Assembly: GCF_002709775.1 (NCBI RefSeq)
Contig: NZ_PAQR01000024.1
Coordinates: forward strand, 1 to 60,487
DNA from: Thalassospira sp.
GTDB lineage: Bacteria > Pseudomonadota > Alphaproteobacteria > Rhodospirillales > Thalassospiraceae
Direction of reading: 5' to 3'
Length of the DNA stretch: 60,487 nucleotides
Shown here: in pieces, positions 7,688 through 18,049 of the stretch
Layout of the letters: every line of letters starts with the position of its first letter
Position numbering within the stretch: the stretch's first letter is position 1
Made by a program: the position numbers and the translations under genes
The notes under the pieces: generated by a model
Database searches by the model: none
Told to the model about the DNA's origin: nothing
Seen by the model: the letters and a program-made list of their open reading frames with translations, nothing else

Positions 7688-8771
7688 CTATTTCATTGAA
7701 AGTGGTGTGATCTGTTTTTGACGCTCCGCCATCATCTTGCGCTCGGCAAGTGCACCGGCTTCGTCAGTCAAGAAGGTAAACATGGCAAACCGCTGCCCTT
7801 TTGTAACGGGCAGAGCCTCATGCAAAAGCGAACATGAAAAGACTACAGCTCCGCCAGGAGGAGGTGCGTAAACAGCGCGGCCATACTCGGGAAAGCGAAC
7901 TTGGCCCCCTTCATAATCGATGGGATTTAGATTGAGAGATACCGCAAACCTGCGATGGGCAGTGAAGGCCGTACGGTTGTCCCGGTGACGACCAAAATGC
8001 CCCTGATTGGCTGAGTCGTAACAGCCAATACGCAGAGCTTCCATGCTTGCGGTTTTGAAGTGGAAGACCTTCATAAGCTCCGGCAACAAGCGGGTGAGAA
8101 GCCGCTCTTTGACGCGGTTAAAGAGTGTTTCATCGAGCAGAACAACGTCATTTCGCTTCTTGATGTTTGCCTTGGCAATGTTACTGCCAACATCGCCTTG
8201 TGATACGCCATCGGCCTTCTTTTCGCCAGCTTCCCAGTAATTGAGTAAAATCAGCGCAAAGTTCTGGCTCAAGGACATCCTTCATCACAAGAACCGGTGC
8301 CTGATAGGACGCTGGTGTCGGCGAGGTTTGTGTCGCAATTGCGTTGCAAGTCGCAACAAGGCTGTCGATGTCTTGCATCGACCCAATCGTGCTCAGGCGG
8401 TGGTTGGGGTCAATCAGAATGACATTACTACCGTTGCACCCGAACATTTTGCGGAGATTGTTTTCAGCATCATATAGTTCGGTTGCTTTCGTGCTTGTCT
8501 TGCCAGACTTCTTTGGGGACTTCTTTCCTCCGATGATCGTAAAATGGAGCAATTCTGCATCCACAGTGGCATCGCGAAGCTCATCAATGCGTTGCCAATC
8601 TGCTTTGCCCGGTTTTTCATCAAACAACCACAGTGCCAAGGTGTTTCCGGCAATGAGTTGAGAAGTCAGATCAACACCTTCGCCAGCAGTGTTGGGCAGA
8701 ACGATCTTTGGGACAAAATCGCCCAAATCGAGGGTTCTGATGTTTGGAGCCTTTTGCGATGAACCGGTCAT
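7688..8771 (-). pseudogene. Redoxin-like / 2OG-Fe(II) oxygenase fusion, interrupted by a frameshift
   Basis: Two overlapping minus-strand frames form one protein of about 360 residues. The first frame (8771 down to 8181) encodes a redoxin/AhpC-like domain (LGDFVPKIVLPNTAGEGVDL) and reaches ELCADFTQLL. The second (to 7688) continues as a prolyl-4-hydroxylase-type domain with HFGRHRDN (His-X-Asp iron ligands) and LLHEALPVTKGQRFA (distal His and the Arg for 2-oxoglutarate). Removing one base from the A4 run at 8247-8250 joins them as ELCADLLNYWEAGEKKADGV, which reads smoothly. The break is either a sequencing error in a homopolymer, a recent mutation, or a recoding site; the downstream catalytic half is otherwise intact. 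Confidence 0.75.
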
Positions 8772-8817
8772 GTCCGAAAATCCTGAAAATCAGAAAAGGG
8801 AAGCGGGTCGTTTTAGA

Positions 8818-9963
8818 TCACGATGTTGCAAAGTAACCGGACAAAATTTCGCTGTAAATTCTGGTGAGGTTTTCGATGTCATCGACCATGGCGTGTTCGT
8901 CGACCTTGTGCATGCTTTGCCCGACCAGGCCGAACTCGGCGACCTCTGTGTATTTCTGAATGAAGCGTGCGTCTGACGTGCCGCCGGTCGTGCTCATTTC
9001 CGGGCGTTTACCGGTGACTTTTTCCGAGGCATCGGCAATCAGATTGGCGAGCTTGCCCGGATTGGACAGAAATGCTTCGCCGGAAATCTTGACCTTGAGA
9101 TCATGCGCACCGGCATGCTCGGCACAGACATCCTCAATCCATTTTTTAAGATCCGCACCCGTGTGCTGATCATTAAAGCGGATGTTAAAGGCCGCACTGA
9201 CCTTGGCCGGAACGACGTTTGTTGCGGCATTTCCGGCATCAACCGTGGTGATTTCAAGGTTGCTCGGCTGGAAATGCTCGGTCCCCTGATCAAGCTCGCG
9301 CGAATTCAGAACATCAAGCGTCTTGATCATGCGCGGGACCGGATTGTCGGCCAGATGCGGATAGGCGACGTGACCCTGTGCGCCATAAACCGTCAGCCAG
9401 CCGGTAATGGAACCGCGACGTCCGACCTTCATCATCTCGCCAAGGTATTTCGGGTTGGTTGGCTCGCCGACCAGACAGGCATCGAATTTTTCGCCCTGCT
9501 GATCACACCAGTCGACAAGTTTGACGGTGCCGTTAATCGCATCGGCTTCTTCGTCACCGGTGATCAGGAACGAGATCGACTCATCGAAATCCGGATGGGC
9601 GGCAAGAAATGCATCAACCCCGCCGACAAAGCAGGCAATGCCGGTTTTCATATCCACTGCACCGCGGCCAAACAGGCGACCATCAATGACCTCGCCTCCG
9701 AATGGATCGACGGTCCACGCGGCAACGTCGCCGGCAGGTACAACGTCGGTATGGCCGGCAAAGCAGAAATTGCGACCCTTGGTGCCAAGACGGGCATACA
9801 GATTGTCGATGGCGTCACTGCCATCACCTTCAAAGACCTTGCGCGTACAGTCAAAGCCGCGGGCCTCAAGCGCATTTTGCAACACATCAAGCGCGCCTTC
9901 ATCAGCCGGGGTGACCGACGGGCAGCGGATCAGGGATTGTGCAAGTTCAAGCGCGGTCGACAT
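8818..9963 (-). CDS. dapE: Succinyl-diaminopimelate desuccinylase
   Basis: Zn-dependent M20 hydrolase releasing L,L-diaminopimelate from its N-succinyl form in the lysine and peptidoglycan pathway. The 381-residue protein has the metal motifs in order: FAGHTDVVPAGD (about residues 68-79), FGRGAVDMKTG, ITGDEEADAING and the dimer-region His in GHVAYPHLADNP. It starts at ATG 9963, about 100 bases downstream of dapD on the same strand, consistent with a dapD-dapE unit. Length is normal for the family. Confidence 0.97.
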   Translation of the reverse strand: MSTALELAQSLIRCPSVTPADEGALDVLQNALEARGFDCTRKVFEGDGSDAIDNLYARLGTKGRNFCFAGHTDVVPAGDVAAWTVDPFGGEVIDGRLFGRGAVDMKTGIACFVGGVDAFLAAHPDFDESISFLITGDEEADAINGTVKLVDWCDQQGEKFDACLVGEPTNPKYLGEMMKVGRRGSITGWLTVYGAQGHVAYPHLADNPVPRMIKTLDVLNSRELDQGTEHFQPSNLEITTVDAGNAATNVVPAKVSAAFNIRFNDQHTGADLKKWIEDVCAEHAGAHDLKVKISGEAFLSNPGKLANLIADASEKVTGKRPEMSTTGGTSDARFIQKYTEVAEFGLVGQSMHKVDEHAMVDDIENLTRIYSEILSGYFATS

Positions 9964-10064
9964 TGGCGGTCTCGTATTTGTAAGCGGTCGGAAAATGCGG
10001 AAAAGGGCAAAACGGACTGGCCGTTTTGCCCCTTATAAATCATTGCGAAGTGCGGTGACAGAAA

Positions 10065-10910
10065 TCAGTCACGCAGCAGTTCGTTGATCGAGGTTTTCGA
10101 GCGGGTCTTTTCATCAACGCGTTTGATGATGACCGCGCAATACAGGCTCGGGCCAGGCGTTCCATCCGGAAGCGGCTTGCCCGGAATGCTGCCCGGTACG
10201 ACGACCGAGTATGCTGGAACGCGACCAACAAAGGTCTCGCCGGTGGTGCGGTCGATGATTTTGGTCGATGCGCCGATGAAGACACCCATGGAAATCACGG
10301 CACCTTCTTCGACAATCACACCTTCGACGATTTCCGAACGGGCACCGATGAAGGCATTGTCTTCGATGATGACCGGGCCGGCCTGAAGCGGCTCAAGCAC
10401 GCCACCGATACCCGCACCACCCGAAAGGTGAACGTTTTTGCCGATCTGTGCGCAGGATCCAACCGTGGCCCAGGTATCGACCATCACGCCGGTATCAACA
10501 TAAGCGCCAAGGTTAACAAAGGACGGCATCAAAACGGTGCCCGGTGCGACATAGGCCGAACGGCGCACGATGCTGCCCGGAACGGCGCGGAAGCCAGCAG
10601 TTTTGAACTCGGCTTCGCCCCAACCTTCGAACTTGGACGGAACCTTGTCCCACCAGTTGGTGTTTTCGCCCGGACCGCCTGCAATGGTGGTCATGTCATT
10701 GAGACGGAAAGACAGCAGAACCGCCTTTTTGGCCCACTGATTGACAACCCATTTGCCGTCGGTTTTTTCGGCAACACGCAGTTCGCCGGAATCCATGGCG
10801 CCAAGCGTCTGTTCAACAGCCTTGCGGATTTCACCCTGGGTGGAGGAGTTGATTTCGTCGCGGTTTTCCCAGGCGACGTTGATCACGCCTTCAAGCTCGG
10901 TTCTGTTCAT
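10065..10910 (-). CDS. dapD: 2,3,4,5-tetrahydropyridine-2,6-dicarboxylate N-succinyltransferase
   Basis: Acyltransferase that succinylates tetrahydrodipicolinate ahead of DapE in diaminopimelate synthesis. The 281-residue protein has a left-handed beta-helix built of hexapeptide repeats (for example [50 protein letters not shown]) and the C-terminal [16 protein letters not shown] 10910 is chosen because AAGGACC lies upstream; a TTG at 10937 in frame would add nine residues. It precedes dapE on the same strand. Confidence 0.97.
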   Translation of the reverse strand: MNRTELEGVINVAWENRDEINSSTQGEIRKAVEQTLGAMDSGELRVAEKTDGKWVVNQWAKKAVLLSFRLNDMTTIAGGPGENTNWWDKVPSKFEGWGEAEFKTAGFRAVPGSIVRRSAYVAPGTVLMPSFVNLGAYVDTGVMVDTWATVGSCAQIGKNVHLSGGAGIGGVLEPLQAGPVIIEDNAFIGARSEIVEGVIVEEGAVISMGVFIGASTKIIDRTTGETFVGRVPAYSVVVPGSIPGKPLPDGTPGPSLYCAVIIKRVDEKTRSKTSINELLRD

Positions 10911-11142
10911 TTTTCGAAGGTCCTTGCGGTCAGCCAAAATTGCGTCGGCGGAGAATGGTCAAACCCGACCTTGAAGTCAACTCCGCCAGTTTACGTAGAA
11001 ACGCCTGTTTCAGGCAGATTTCCGTTCCCGATCCTTGTCCTGCCCACCTATCCCGTCCCATGGGCGTGATAGAAATAGCCGATCACGGGGCCAAGCTCAA
11101 TCCTGGAACGATGACAAAATGGCTGTTTGCAGGCATTCCAGC

Positions 11143-11838
11143 TTACGCGCCGCTCGAAAGTCCGCGCAGGAAACCGACCAGATCATCGGTTTCATGATCA
11201 ATACGCGGATCATCACGGCCATCCTGCGCCCAGTCGACATCGGTATGAACCCAGACGGTGGTCATGCCCATGTCCTTGGCCGGCAGCAGGTTTTTGGCCA
11301 TGTCTTCGAAATAGACCGCACGGGTCGGATCGATGCCATCGCGTGCCAGCAGCAGGTCATATGGTTCCTGCTTGGGCTTGGGGATGTAGTCGGCATCGAC
11401 AATGTCAAAGATGGTTTCGAAGTGATTGGCAATGCCGAGGCGATCCATCACCCGTTCAGCATGGCCGCGCGAAGCATTGGTAAAGATCAGCTTGCGGCAC
11501 GGCAGATCATCAAGTGCGCGGGCAAGATCCGGCGCCGGATCGACCACGGAAAGATCAATATCATGGACCTTGGCGAGGTAATCGGCCGGATCGACTTCAT
11601 GTTCGGTCATCAGGCCGCGCAAGGTAGTGCCATAGCGATGGAAATAGTCCTTTTGCACCCGATAGGCTTCACCGGCCTCAAGCTTTAGCGCGTCGCGAAC
11701 ATATTGCCCGATCAGATCGGAAACCTGTGAAAAAAGATTGCAGGCCGCCGGATAAAGCGTGTTGTCGAGATCAAAGATCAGCACGCTGTCATTATCAACG
11801 CGGGGCAGTGCTGCTGAATGTTTCGGAGCGGTGGTCAT
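11143..11838 (-). CDS. Pyrimidine 5'-nucleotidase, HAD superfamily
   Basis: HAD hydrolase likely dephosphorylating pyrimidine nucleoside monophosphates. Motif I is FDLDNTLYP (Asp nucleophile and Asp+2), motif II is LIFTNASRGH, and the motif III/IV region is KPKQEPYDLLL plus YFEDMAKNL. The small helical cap between motif I and II fits the pyrimidine 5'-nucleotidase (SDT1-like) group. It runs 231 residues from ATG 11838, preceded by GGAAGG; a TTG two codons upstream is less likely. It is upstream of dapD on the same strand but more than 200 bases away. Confidence 0.88.
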   Translation of the reverse strand: MTTAPKHSAALPRVDNDSVLIFDLDNTLYPAACNLFSQVSDLIGQYVRDALKLEAGEAYRVQKDYFHRYGTTLRGLMTEHEVDPADYLAKVHDIDLSVVDPAPDLARALDDLPCRKLIFTNASRGHAERVMDRLGIANHFETIFDIVDADYIPKPKQEPYDLLLARDGIDPTRAVYFEDMAKNLLPAKDMGMTTVWVHTDVDWAQDGRDDPRIDHETDDLVGFLRGLSSGA

Positions 11839-12258
11839 GATCAAGGGCCTTCCGGAATATGCATGGGTGGACGGACGCGCCAGCGCGCCGACAGTTGTAA
11901 GCGATCCTTACGTTCTTGCAAACCATCAGGATCAATCAGGGGTGAACCCGTGGTCATTTGATTTTTGTGGCCGAGACCCGATTGCGGCCAAAACCGGCCC
12001 GGGGGTTTAAAAATCCCAACAAGACCAAACATATATGAGGGCTTTTGCACCAGGAGACTGCAAAAGGGTGCCTGATGCTGGACTTGGACGTCAGGTAGGG
12101 GTGGTCTTATCCGTCCGCATAGGAAATATGTGGTCTGTAAAACCATTGTTAAGCAGAAACGGTGAAAATGACCAAAAGCCATTAAGGCAATCAGGGTGGT
12201 TTCCATGTTCGGGGGAAGGGGAAATCGCTTTTAGATCCGGGCAGCGTGAGAGGGTGCA
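11839..12258. other. Intergenic region with an inverted repeat
   Basis: This 420-base gap separates the divergent nucleotidase and EAL genes. CTTTTGCA (12042-12049) and TGCAAAAG (12059-12066) are perfect arms with a 9-base loop. The stem lacks a T-run. No coding sequence or recognised riboswitch was seen; promoters for both genes presumably lie here. Confidence 0.5.
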
Positions 12259-13941
12259 TTGGATAAAATTATCAAAGCTCGAACAACCGAACTGCGGAAC
12301 GAGCGAAACCGTTTTGCGGCATTGGCGTTTGTTTGGGGGGATCTTCTTCTTGAGCTGGACGGGGATCTGCGCATTGTTTTTGCGTCTGGCGCATCAGACG
12401 GGATTTTGGGCCATCGTCCGCAAAACCTTGCGGGGACATCATTCACCCAGTTCCTGGCAAAGCAATATCGCCCGCTTGTGACCGAGATGCTGCAGGTCGC
12501 ACGCAGGCGCGGGCGGATGGACAATATTCAGGTCCGCTTTAACCAGCAGGGCGACATGTTAAGCCCGCCGGTTTCCATGAGCGGCTATTTCCTGCCTGAT
12601 CTTGGTGATCATTTCTTTGTCGCTCTTCGGGTGGCGATCAATGCCCTGTCGCCCGACGTTGTCGCGACCCTTCAGCGCGATAATGCGACGGGACTTTTGG
12701 ATGAAGAGAGCCTGTCAAAGGTCGTGACTGAACGCCTTGTCGCCCAGCGCGAAACCGGGACCGAGCATAAATTCACCCTGATGACGCTTAATGCCTTTGA
12801 TCCGCTTTGCGAGCGGATGAAACAGGTCGAGCGTGCGGAACTGATGGCCAGTGTCGGAGCGTTTTTGCGTGCGCATTCGGTCGCGGGTGATACCGCCGGG
12901 CGATTGGGCAAAGAGCAGTTTGGGATGTTGCATCGCCCGGATGTTCCGATTGGCGAACTTGAAAAACGTATTTCCGAATGTGTGCGCGATGCCGATCCGG
13001 CAGGGGTCGGCATCGAAGTCAACTCCACCGTGACCGATTTTACCGCCGAACTTATTCCGCCGGGTGATCTTACGCGCGGGGTTTTGTATTCCATCCGGCG
13101 GTTCTGTGATCGTCAGGAACACAGCTTTACGTTTTCGCGCCTGATGGGGCAGGCAGATAACCTGGTCAATAATACCTTTTCGGCGATGCAGGACTTCGGC
13201 ACGCGGATCGATCAGCTGAAGTTTGATACGGTCTATCAGCCGATCGTGCGCCTGCCGACAGCTGAAATCCACCATTTCGAGGTGCTTGTCCGGTTCTATG
13301 ACGATGACGGCAAACTGATCCCGACGCAGGAACTGGTTAACTTCGCCGAGCAGGTAAATATGGTCCACCGACTTGATCTGGCGATGCTGCGCAGAAACCT
13401 TAAATGGATCCGATCGCAGCTTGATCAGGGAATTACGGCGCGGGTCGCGGTGAATGTTTCCGGCCATTCCTTGGAAAACCCGGATTTCTGCCGGTCCGTG
13501 ATCGCGCTTTTTGAGCGCAACCGTGATGCGCTCGGACAGTTGATGATCGAGGTCACCGAAACAGCCGAAATCAAGGATATCGATACCGCCGCCAAGTGGA
13601 TCACCCGGTTCCGTGAATTCGGCGTCGAGATCTGCCTTGATGATTTTGGAACCGGTGCGTCGAACTTCCGCTATCTGAGTGCGATGGACATCGATTATGT
13701 GAAGATCGACGGGGAATCGATCCGGCAATCGACCAAGACGGCCAAGGGGTTGGCTTTCCTGCGGTCGCTGGTCGATCTGTGTCACGACATCGATGTAGAG
13801 GTCGTGGCCGAAATGATCGAAACCGACAAGATGCGCGAACTGGTCACAAAGGCCGGATTTGACTATGCACAAGGGTATCTGTTCGGGAAACCTGAAACCG
13901 ATATCACGCTGTATTGGCGTGATGCCGTCGCAAGGCGCTAG
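12259..13941 (+). CDS. EAL-domain c-di-GMP phosphodiesterase with degenerate GGDEF-like middle
   Basis: Soluble 560-residue protein. The first 130 residues look like a PAS-type sensor region, followed by a GGDEF-related segment lacking the signature (residues about 140-290). The C-terminal EAL domain (about 312-555) retains all expected metal and catalytic residues: FEVLVRF, AVNVSGHSL, IEVTETAEI, LDDFGTGASN, VKIDG, VVAEMIET and AQGYLFGKP. It is therefore probably an active c-di-GMP phosphodiesterase. The start is TTG 12259, preceded by GAGAGGG. The gene is monocistronic and convergent with a binding-protein gene. Confidence 0.9.
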   Translation: MDKIIKARTTELRNERNRFAALAFVWGDLLLELDGDLRIVFASGASDGILGHRPQNLAGTSFTQFLAKQYRPLVTEMLQVARRRGRMDNIQVRFNQQGDMLSPPVSMSGYFLPDLGDHFFVALRVAINALSPDVVATLQRDNATGLLDEESLSKVVTERLVAQRETGTEHKFTLMTLNAFDPLCERMKQVERAELMASVGAFLRAHSVAGDTAGRLGKEQFGMLHRPDVPIGELEKRISECVRDADPAGVGIEVNSTVTDFTAELIPPGDLTRGVLYSIRRFCDRQEHSFTFSRLMGQADNLVNNTFSAMQDFGTRIDQLKFDTVYQPIVRLPTAEIHHFEVLVRFYDDDGKLIPTQELVNFAEQVNMVHRLDLAMLRRNLKWIRSQLDQGITARVAVNVSGHSLENPDFCRSVIALFERNRDALGQLMIEVTETAEIKDIDTAAKWITRFREFGVEICLDDFGTGASNFRYLSAMDIDYVKIDGESIRQSTKTAKGLAFLRSLVDLCHDIDVEVVAEMIETDKMRELVTKAGFDYAQGYLFGKPETDITLYWRDAVARR

Positions 13942-13974
13942 GGTCAAAGTGGCGTAGGCGATTTAGGCGCGGGG

Positions 13975-14856
13975 TCAGTCCTGCAACGGGATGCTTTCAT
14001 CGCCCGATACGCCGTATCTTGCGAGAATCCGGTCATAAAGGCCGCTTTCGCGAATGGCGACAAGGCCGGCATTAAGTTCGCGCATCAGGGCCTTCGGGTT
14101 CTTGGCCTTGCGCGAGATGCAGGAAAAATAGGGATTGTTGGAAATCACCTTGGATCGGATCAGCTCGCGACCGCCAATCTTGCGGTCCGTCTTGTGTAGC
14201 TGAAAATCCATCGGCGCCTTATAGGACAGCGCAACATCGAGCCGGCGTGACAGCAGCATATCAAGAAGGGTTGCTTCGCTGTTCACAACCAGGACATCCA
14301 GCCCGGCTTCGCGTGCGCTGGCCTCAAGGCTATAGCCATTAACGACGCCAATGGTCATGTTCTTGGCGTCTGCAATTTCTTCAAGTCCGCCAAGAGCGCC
14401 GTCGCCGATGGCATAAAACGCGACCCGGACGTGACCCAGCAGATAGGAATAATAAAGATCTTCCTCGCGTTCGGGCAGGTAGCTGCACGAACAAAGCCCG
14501 TCGACCTGCCCGGTGCGGGCAAGGAAATAGGCCCGCTGCCAAGGATAGAACGGCGTGATCAGGGTAATGTTGCGGGTGGCAAATGCCGCGCGCAGCACTT
14601 CGATGTCATAGCCCGGCATCGGTGCGTTGGCGGCAATCTTTGACGGCGGGAAGGGATTGCAGGCCAAGGTGACGGTCTGCTGGTTGCCAGCAGGTGGCAA
14701 TAGAGAGTTTTGCGCAGATGCCAATTTGGCATTGGCAAGAAGGACCACAGCACAAATCATCAGGCCGATGAAGGTTGCTATTGCGCGCAGCTTTTGGCGC
14801 GCGTCAATCGCGGCGCGGTACAAAAGACAATACTGAGAACGTTCGGCCCAACTCAT
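13975..14856 (-). CDS. Periplasmic solute-binding protein, family 3-like (orphan)
   Basis: Exported 293-residue protein from ATG 14856. A long N-region with a hydrophobic core (AIATFIGLMICAVVLLAN) ends at a plausible signal cleavage KLASAQ-NS. The mature part begins TLACNPFPPSKI and has the two-lobe features of the SBP_bac_3 group (GYDIEVLRAAF, TIGVVNGYS, LLSRRLDVALSY). Two cysteines sit close together in DGLCSCSYLPE. There is no transporter gene nearby, so the role and ligand are open. It is not a close copy of the orphan binding protein at 3180. Confidence 0.78.
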   Translation of the reverse strand: MSWAERSQYCLLYRAAIDARQKLRAIATFIGLMICAVVLLANAKLASAQNSLLPPAGNQQTVTLACNPFPPSKIAANAPMPGYDIEVLRAAFATRNITLITPFYPWQRAYFLARTGQVDGLCSCSYLPEREEDLYYSYLLGHVRVAFYAIGDGALGGLEEIADAKNMTIGVVNGYSLEASAREAGLDVLVVNSEATLLDMLLSRRLDVALSYKAPMDFQLHKTDRKIGGRELIRSKVISNNPYFSCISRKAKNPKALMRELNAGLVAIRESGLYDRILARYGVSGDESIPLQD

Positions 14857-14974
14857 AGCGATTGTGTTCGAACCATTCCAAAAAAATCAACGAGATCAAT
14901 ATGCTATCACGTTTTACGCGGGATGTAAGAGTTGAATCGCGATCAGGTGCACGTCAATCAGTGCGCGAAAAACG

Positions 14975-15003
14975 AAAAGGCCGGTGTTTATCACCGGCCT
15001 TTT
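14975..15003 (-). terminator. Rho-independent terminator of pckA
   Basis: AAAAGGCCGGTG (14975-14986) pairs with CACCGGCCTTTT (14992-15003) around a 5-base loop. It begins 29 bases past the pckA stop, and on the minus strand the stem ends in a T-run. Confidence 0.9.
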
Positions 15004-15031
15004 GCAAGATAACGTCCGAGATATACGGCGC

Positions 15032-16657
15032 TTATTCGGCGGCTTTTACTTCCGCGCTGTTGCGGATGGCCGCTTCGCGTACATCGTCGGTGACATGTTC
15101 TTCGAACTTCGCGAAGTTCTTTTCGAACAGGCCGGTCAGGTTCGCAGCAGCCTTGTCATAGGCAGCCTTGTCGTTCCAGCTTTCACGCGGGTTCAGAACT
15201 TCTGCCGGGATATCGCCGCAAGCGGTCGGATAGGCCAGGCCGAAGAACGGATCGGTTGCGAATTCGGCACTTTCCAGATCGCCATTCAGCGCCGCATTGA
15301 GCAGGCCACGGGTATAGGCAATCTTCATGCGCGAACCAACGCCATAGCCGCCACCGGACCAGCCGGTATTGACCAGCCAGCAATTGGCTTCGTGTTTTTC
15401 CATCATTTCGCCAAGCAGCTTGGCATAGACCGACGGATGACGCGGCATGAACGGCGCACCAAAGCAGGCAGAGAACGCAGCGGTCGGTTCCTTGACACCT
15501 TTTTCGGTGCCGGCAACCTTCGCGGTGTAACCCGACAGGAAGTGGTACATCGCCTGTGCCGAGGACAGTTTTGCGATCGGCGGCAGAACACCAAACGCAT
15601 CACAGGTCAGCATGATGATGTTTTTCGGATGGTTGCCACGGCCGTCTTCCGATGCGTTCGGAATGAATTCGATCGGATAGGAAGAACGGGTATTTTCGGT
15701 GTGACGGGCATCGTCGAGGTCAAGCTCGCGCGACTGCTTGTTCATCACAACGTTTTCAAGAACGGTACCGAAACGCTCGGTGGTGGCAAAGATTTCCGGT
15801 TCGGCTTCTTTGGAAAGCTTGATCACCTTGGCGTAGCAGCCGCCTTCAAAGTTAAAGACGCCGTCTTCGCCCCAGCCATGTTCGTCATCACCGATAAGGG
15901 TGCGCGACGCATCAGCCGACAGGGTGGTTTTACCGGTGCCCGACAGGCCAAAGAAGATGGCGGTATCGCCGTCCTTGCCCATGTTGGCCGAGCAATGCAT
16001 CGGCATAACGCCCTTGGCCGGCAGGATGTGGTTGAGAACCGAGAAGATCGATTTCTTCATTTCGCCGGCATACCAGGTGCCGCCGATGATGACCATTTTG
16101 CGTTCGAAGCTGACCATGACGAAGACTTCGGAGCGGGTGCCGTCGACTTCCGGGTCGGCCTGAAGGCCAGGTGCGTGCAGAATGGTGAATTCCGGCGCGA
16201 AATCGCGCAGTTCTTCTTTCTGCGGCTGGATGAACATGTTGCGTGCAAAAAGGTTATGCCATGCATTTTCGTTGATCACGCGAACCGGCAGGCGGAAACG
16301 CGGATCGGAACCGGCAAAGCAATCCTGAACGAACAGTTCGGTGCCCTGGAAATATGCGCGCACTTTCTGATACAGGCGCTCAAATACGTCCGGGCTGACC
16401 GGGCGGTTTACATCGCCCCAGTCAATATCTGCCTTGGTGCTTTCTTCTTCGACGATGAAGCGATCCAGCGGGGAACGGCCGGTATGTTCGCCGGTCAGGG
16501 CGACAAAGGCACCGCCTTTGGCGATTTTACCTTCGTTGCGACGGATCGCATGTTCATAAAGGCCTGCAGCGTCAAGGTTCCAGTGAACGGCGCCAAGGTT
16601 TTTGAGGCCATGAGTTTCAAGGCCTACACGGCTGACAACGGGTCCTGATTGCAGCAC
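15032..16657 (-). CDS. pckA: Phosphoenolpyruvate carboxykinase (ATP)
   Basis: Gluconeogenic enzyme converting oxaloacetate and ATP to PEP, CO2 and ADP. The 541-residue protein contains the family P-loop [15 protein letters not shown], the metal site [15 protein letters not shown], and substrate-side motifs [13 protein letters not shown] and [12 protein letters not shown]. The start is GTG 16657, supported by AGGAGA five bases upstream. It is a single-gene transcript closed by the hairpin at 14975-15003. Length is typical of bacterial ATP-type PckA. Confidence 0.98.
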   Translation of the reverse strand: MLQSGPVVSRVGLETHGLKNLGAVHWNLDAAGLYEHAIRRNEGKIAKGGAFVALTGEHTGRSPLDRFIVEEESTKADIDWGDVNRPVSPDVFERLYQKVRAYFQGTELFVQDCFAGSDPRFRLPVRVINENAWHNLFARNMFIQPQKEELRDFAPEFTILHAPGLQADPEVDGTRSEVFVMVSFERKMVIIGGTWYAGEMKKSIFSVLNHILPAKGVMPMHCSANMGKDGDTAIFFGLSGTGKTTLSADASRTLIGDDEHGWGEDGVFNFEGGCYAKVIKLSKEAEPEIFATTERFGTVLENVVMNKQSRELDLDDARHTENTRSSYPIEFIPNASEDGRGNHPKNIIMLTCDAFGVLPPIAKLSSAQAMYHFLSGYTAKVAGTEKGVKEPTAAFSACFGAPFMPRHPSVYAKLLGEMMEKHEANCWLVNTGWSGGGYGVGSRMKIAYTRGLLNAALNGDLESAEFATDPFFGLAYPTACGDIPAEVLNPRESWNDKAAYDKAAANLTGLFEKNFAKFEEHVTDDVREAAIRNSAEVKAAE

Positions 16658-16877
16658 GAATCTCTCCTGGTGGGAATTAAAAGAGCTGGGGGTTAATGTC
16701 CTATTTTACACAACAAATTGTGGGTAATCCGTTGCGTTGAGACATATTGTTACAAAGGTGTCTTAAAAGCAACCGCCACTTTTGCCTAATACCTAGGAAA
16801 ACGTAAGAGTTTTTGCGTTTGCGAAAATTACCTTTTCAGGGTCGCGGCTTTAATGTTCGGAATACAAATGGTCCTAC

Positions 16878-17660
16878 TTATGCGCGCGAAATTTTGCACA
16901 TTTCGACCAAAATATCGCGTGCGTCACCCGGAGTCATAATCGGTCGCGGGAAGTCGATTCTAAGCGGGGTGCTATCAGAGGCATCAGAGGTCAAAACCAT
17001 CCCGTCGCAATCAATCGATTGCATCTGCCAACCCGCATCCGCATCGGCTGTGGTGTAGTGGCCAACAATGTCACGCAGGGCATCAAGATGATCGGCATTC
17101 ATGTGCGAGACGATCCCGTCATGGCCATCCGTCAATGCCGTAACATCGGCGGGGATGAATTTATCGCCCGACAGGCGGCGCTGTTTGCCAAATCCACCCA
17201 CCCAATAGATTGCCGTTACATTGATCCGGTAAAAGCCGAAATCGGCAAACCCGGCATACTGTGCGGCATCCGTATGGCCCTGCAGATAGCGCTGGCGAAC
17301 CCGTTTCAGATCATCGGGGTTGGTCACGCGGTTGGCTTCGCCAAACACGGTCAGTCGGGCGGTATCGGTCTGAATGCCGGTATCAGGTGCTGGTGCTGTG
17401 ATCAGGTCTGCCTCGCTCACCAGAAGGGAAACGCGGCTGTCTGCCGTGATGTGGCGGGTGTGATCGGCAAGTTCGGAAATCAGCAGGATGGGAGTGCCAT
17501 CAATATCACAGGCCGGAACCACCATGGATGCGGTGGGCCATCCGTTACCAAGTTGCTTGTGATCATGGGCAATGGTCGCAAGCACACCGCGCGCAGCACG
17601 GCGCAACATCTGGCGCAGGGCGGATGAGGACGGAGCTGTTTCAGACATCGTTTGGGTCAT
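16878..17660 (-). CDS. HugZ-like pyridoxamine-phosphate-oxidase-fold protein with DUF2470
   Basis: Soluble 260-residue protein from ATG 17660. The N-terminal split-barrel domain (MLRRAARGVLATIAHDHKQL through the LISELADHTRH segment) resembles HugZ/pyridoxamine 5'-phosphate-oxidase-like flavin or heme binders, and the C-terminus holds a DUF2470 domain with VSHMNADHLDALRDIVGHY. Relatives include heme-utilisation and heme-degradation proteins, so a role in heme or iron handling is possible but not shown here; no heme transporter is adjacent. It could equally be a general flavin-binding protein. Confidence 0.8.
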   Translation of the reverse strand: MTQTMSETAPSSSALRQMLRRAARGVLATIAHDHKQLGNGWPTASMVVPACDIDGTPILLISELADHTRHITADSRVSLLVSEADLITAPAPDTGIQTDTARLTVFGEANRVTNPDDLKRVRQRYLQGHTDAAQYAGFADFGFYRINVTAIYWVGGFGKQRRLSGDKFIPADVTALTDGHDGIVSHMNADHLDALRDIVGHYTTADADAGWQMQSIDCDGMVLTSDASDSTPLRIDFPRPIMTPGDARDILVEMCKISRA

Positions 17661-18049
17661 CCCTTGTGTTTCTCAAGAGATATCGCCAACCGAACGACCA
17701 TGCAACCACACGTCAGCCATGCATGTTTTTACGTGCAAAATTCATAATATAATTACCCTATAGGTTGAAAATTCCCGCGCAGACCGTACGTATAAAGGCA
17801 GGCGAAAAATCACTATTCGCGTTGCGTTCAACAAAACAAAAAATTTGCCCACAGTTGGGGTGGAATGGCGTGGCGAGCGATCCCATATCGGAAATTAGAA
17901 TATGCTATATTATCGTATAGTGTTTCAGTTCCGCGGAGCTTGTTTCGTGCCTGGGTTCTGGGTGGTCTGTGTCCACGCCCCAATGAAGAATGCGCATTTG
18001 ACCGAACAGGTTCTTCGGGACGTCAGTGCGGATAACAAGGGAAGCAACG
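17661..18049. other. Divergent intergenic region
   Basis: This gap lies between the HugZ-like gene and the response regulator. It has AT-rich blocks near 17741-17765 and 17895-17925, including the partly symmetric CTATATTATCGTATAG, which may be promoter or operator DNA. No RNA gene, terminator or coding sequence was recognised. Confidence 0.4.

Noticed and set aside
12715..13947. 410-codon minus-strand frame opposite the EAL gene
   Set aside because: The plus strand encodes a complete EAL domain there; the antisense frame is an artefact of codon bias.
14984..16648. 554-codon plus-strand open frame opposite pckA
   Set aside because: The minus-strand frame encodes a full-length PckA with all motifs; the opposite frame shows no family features.
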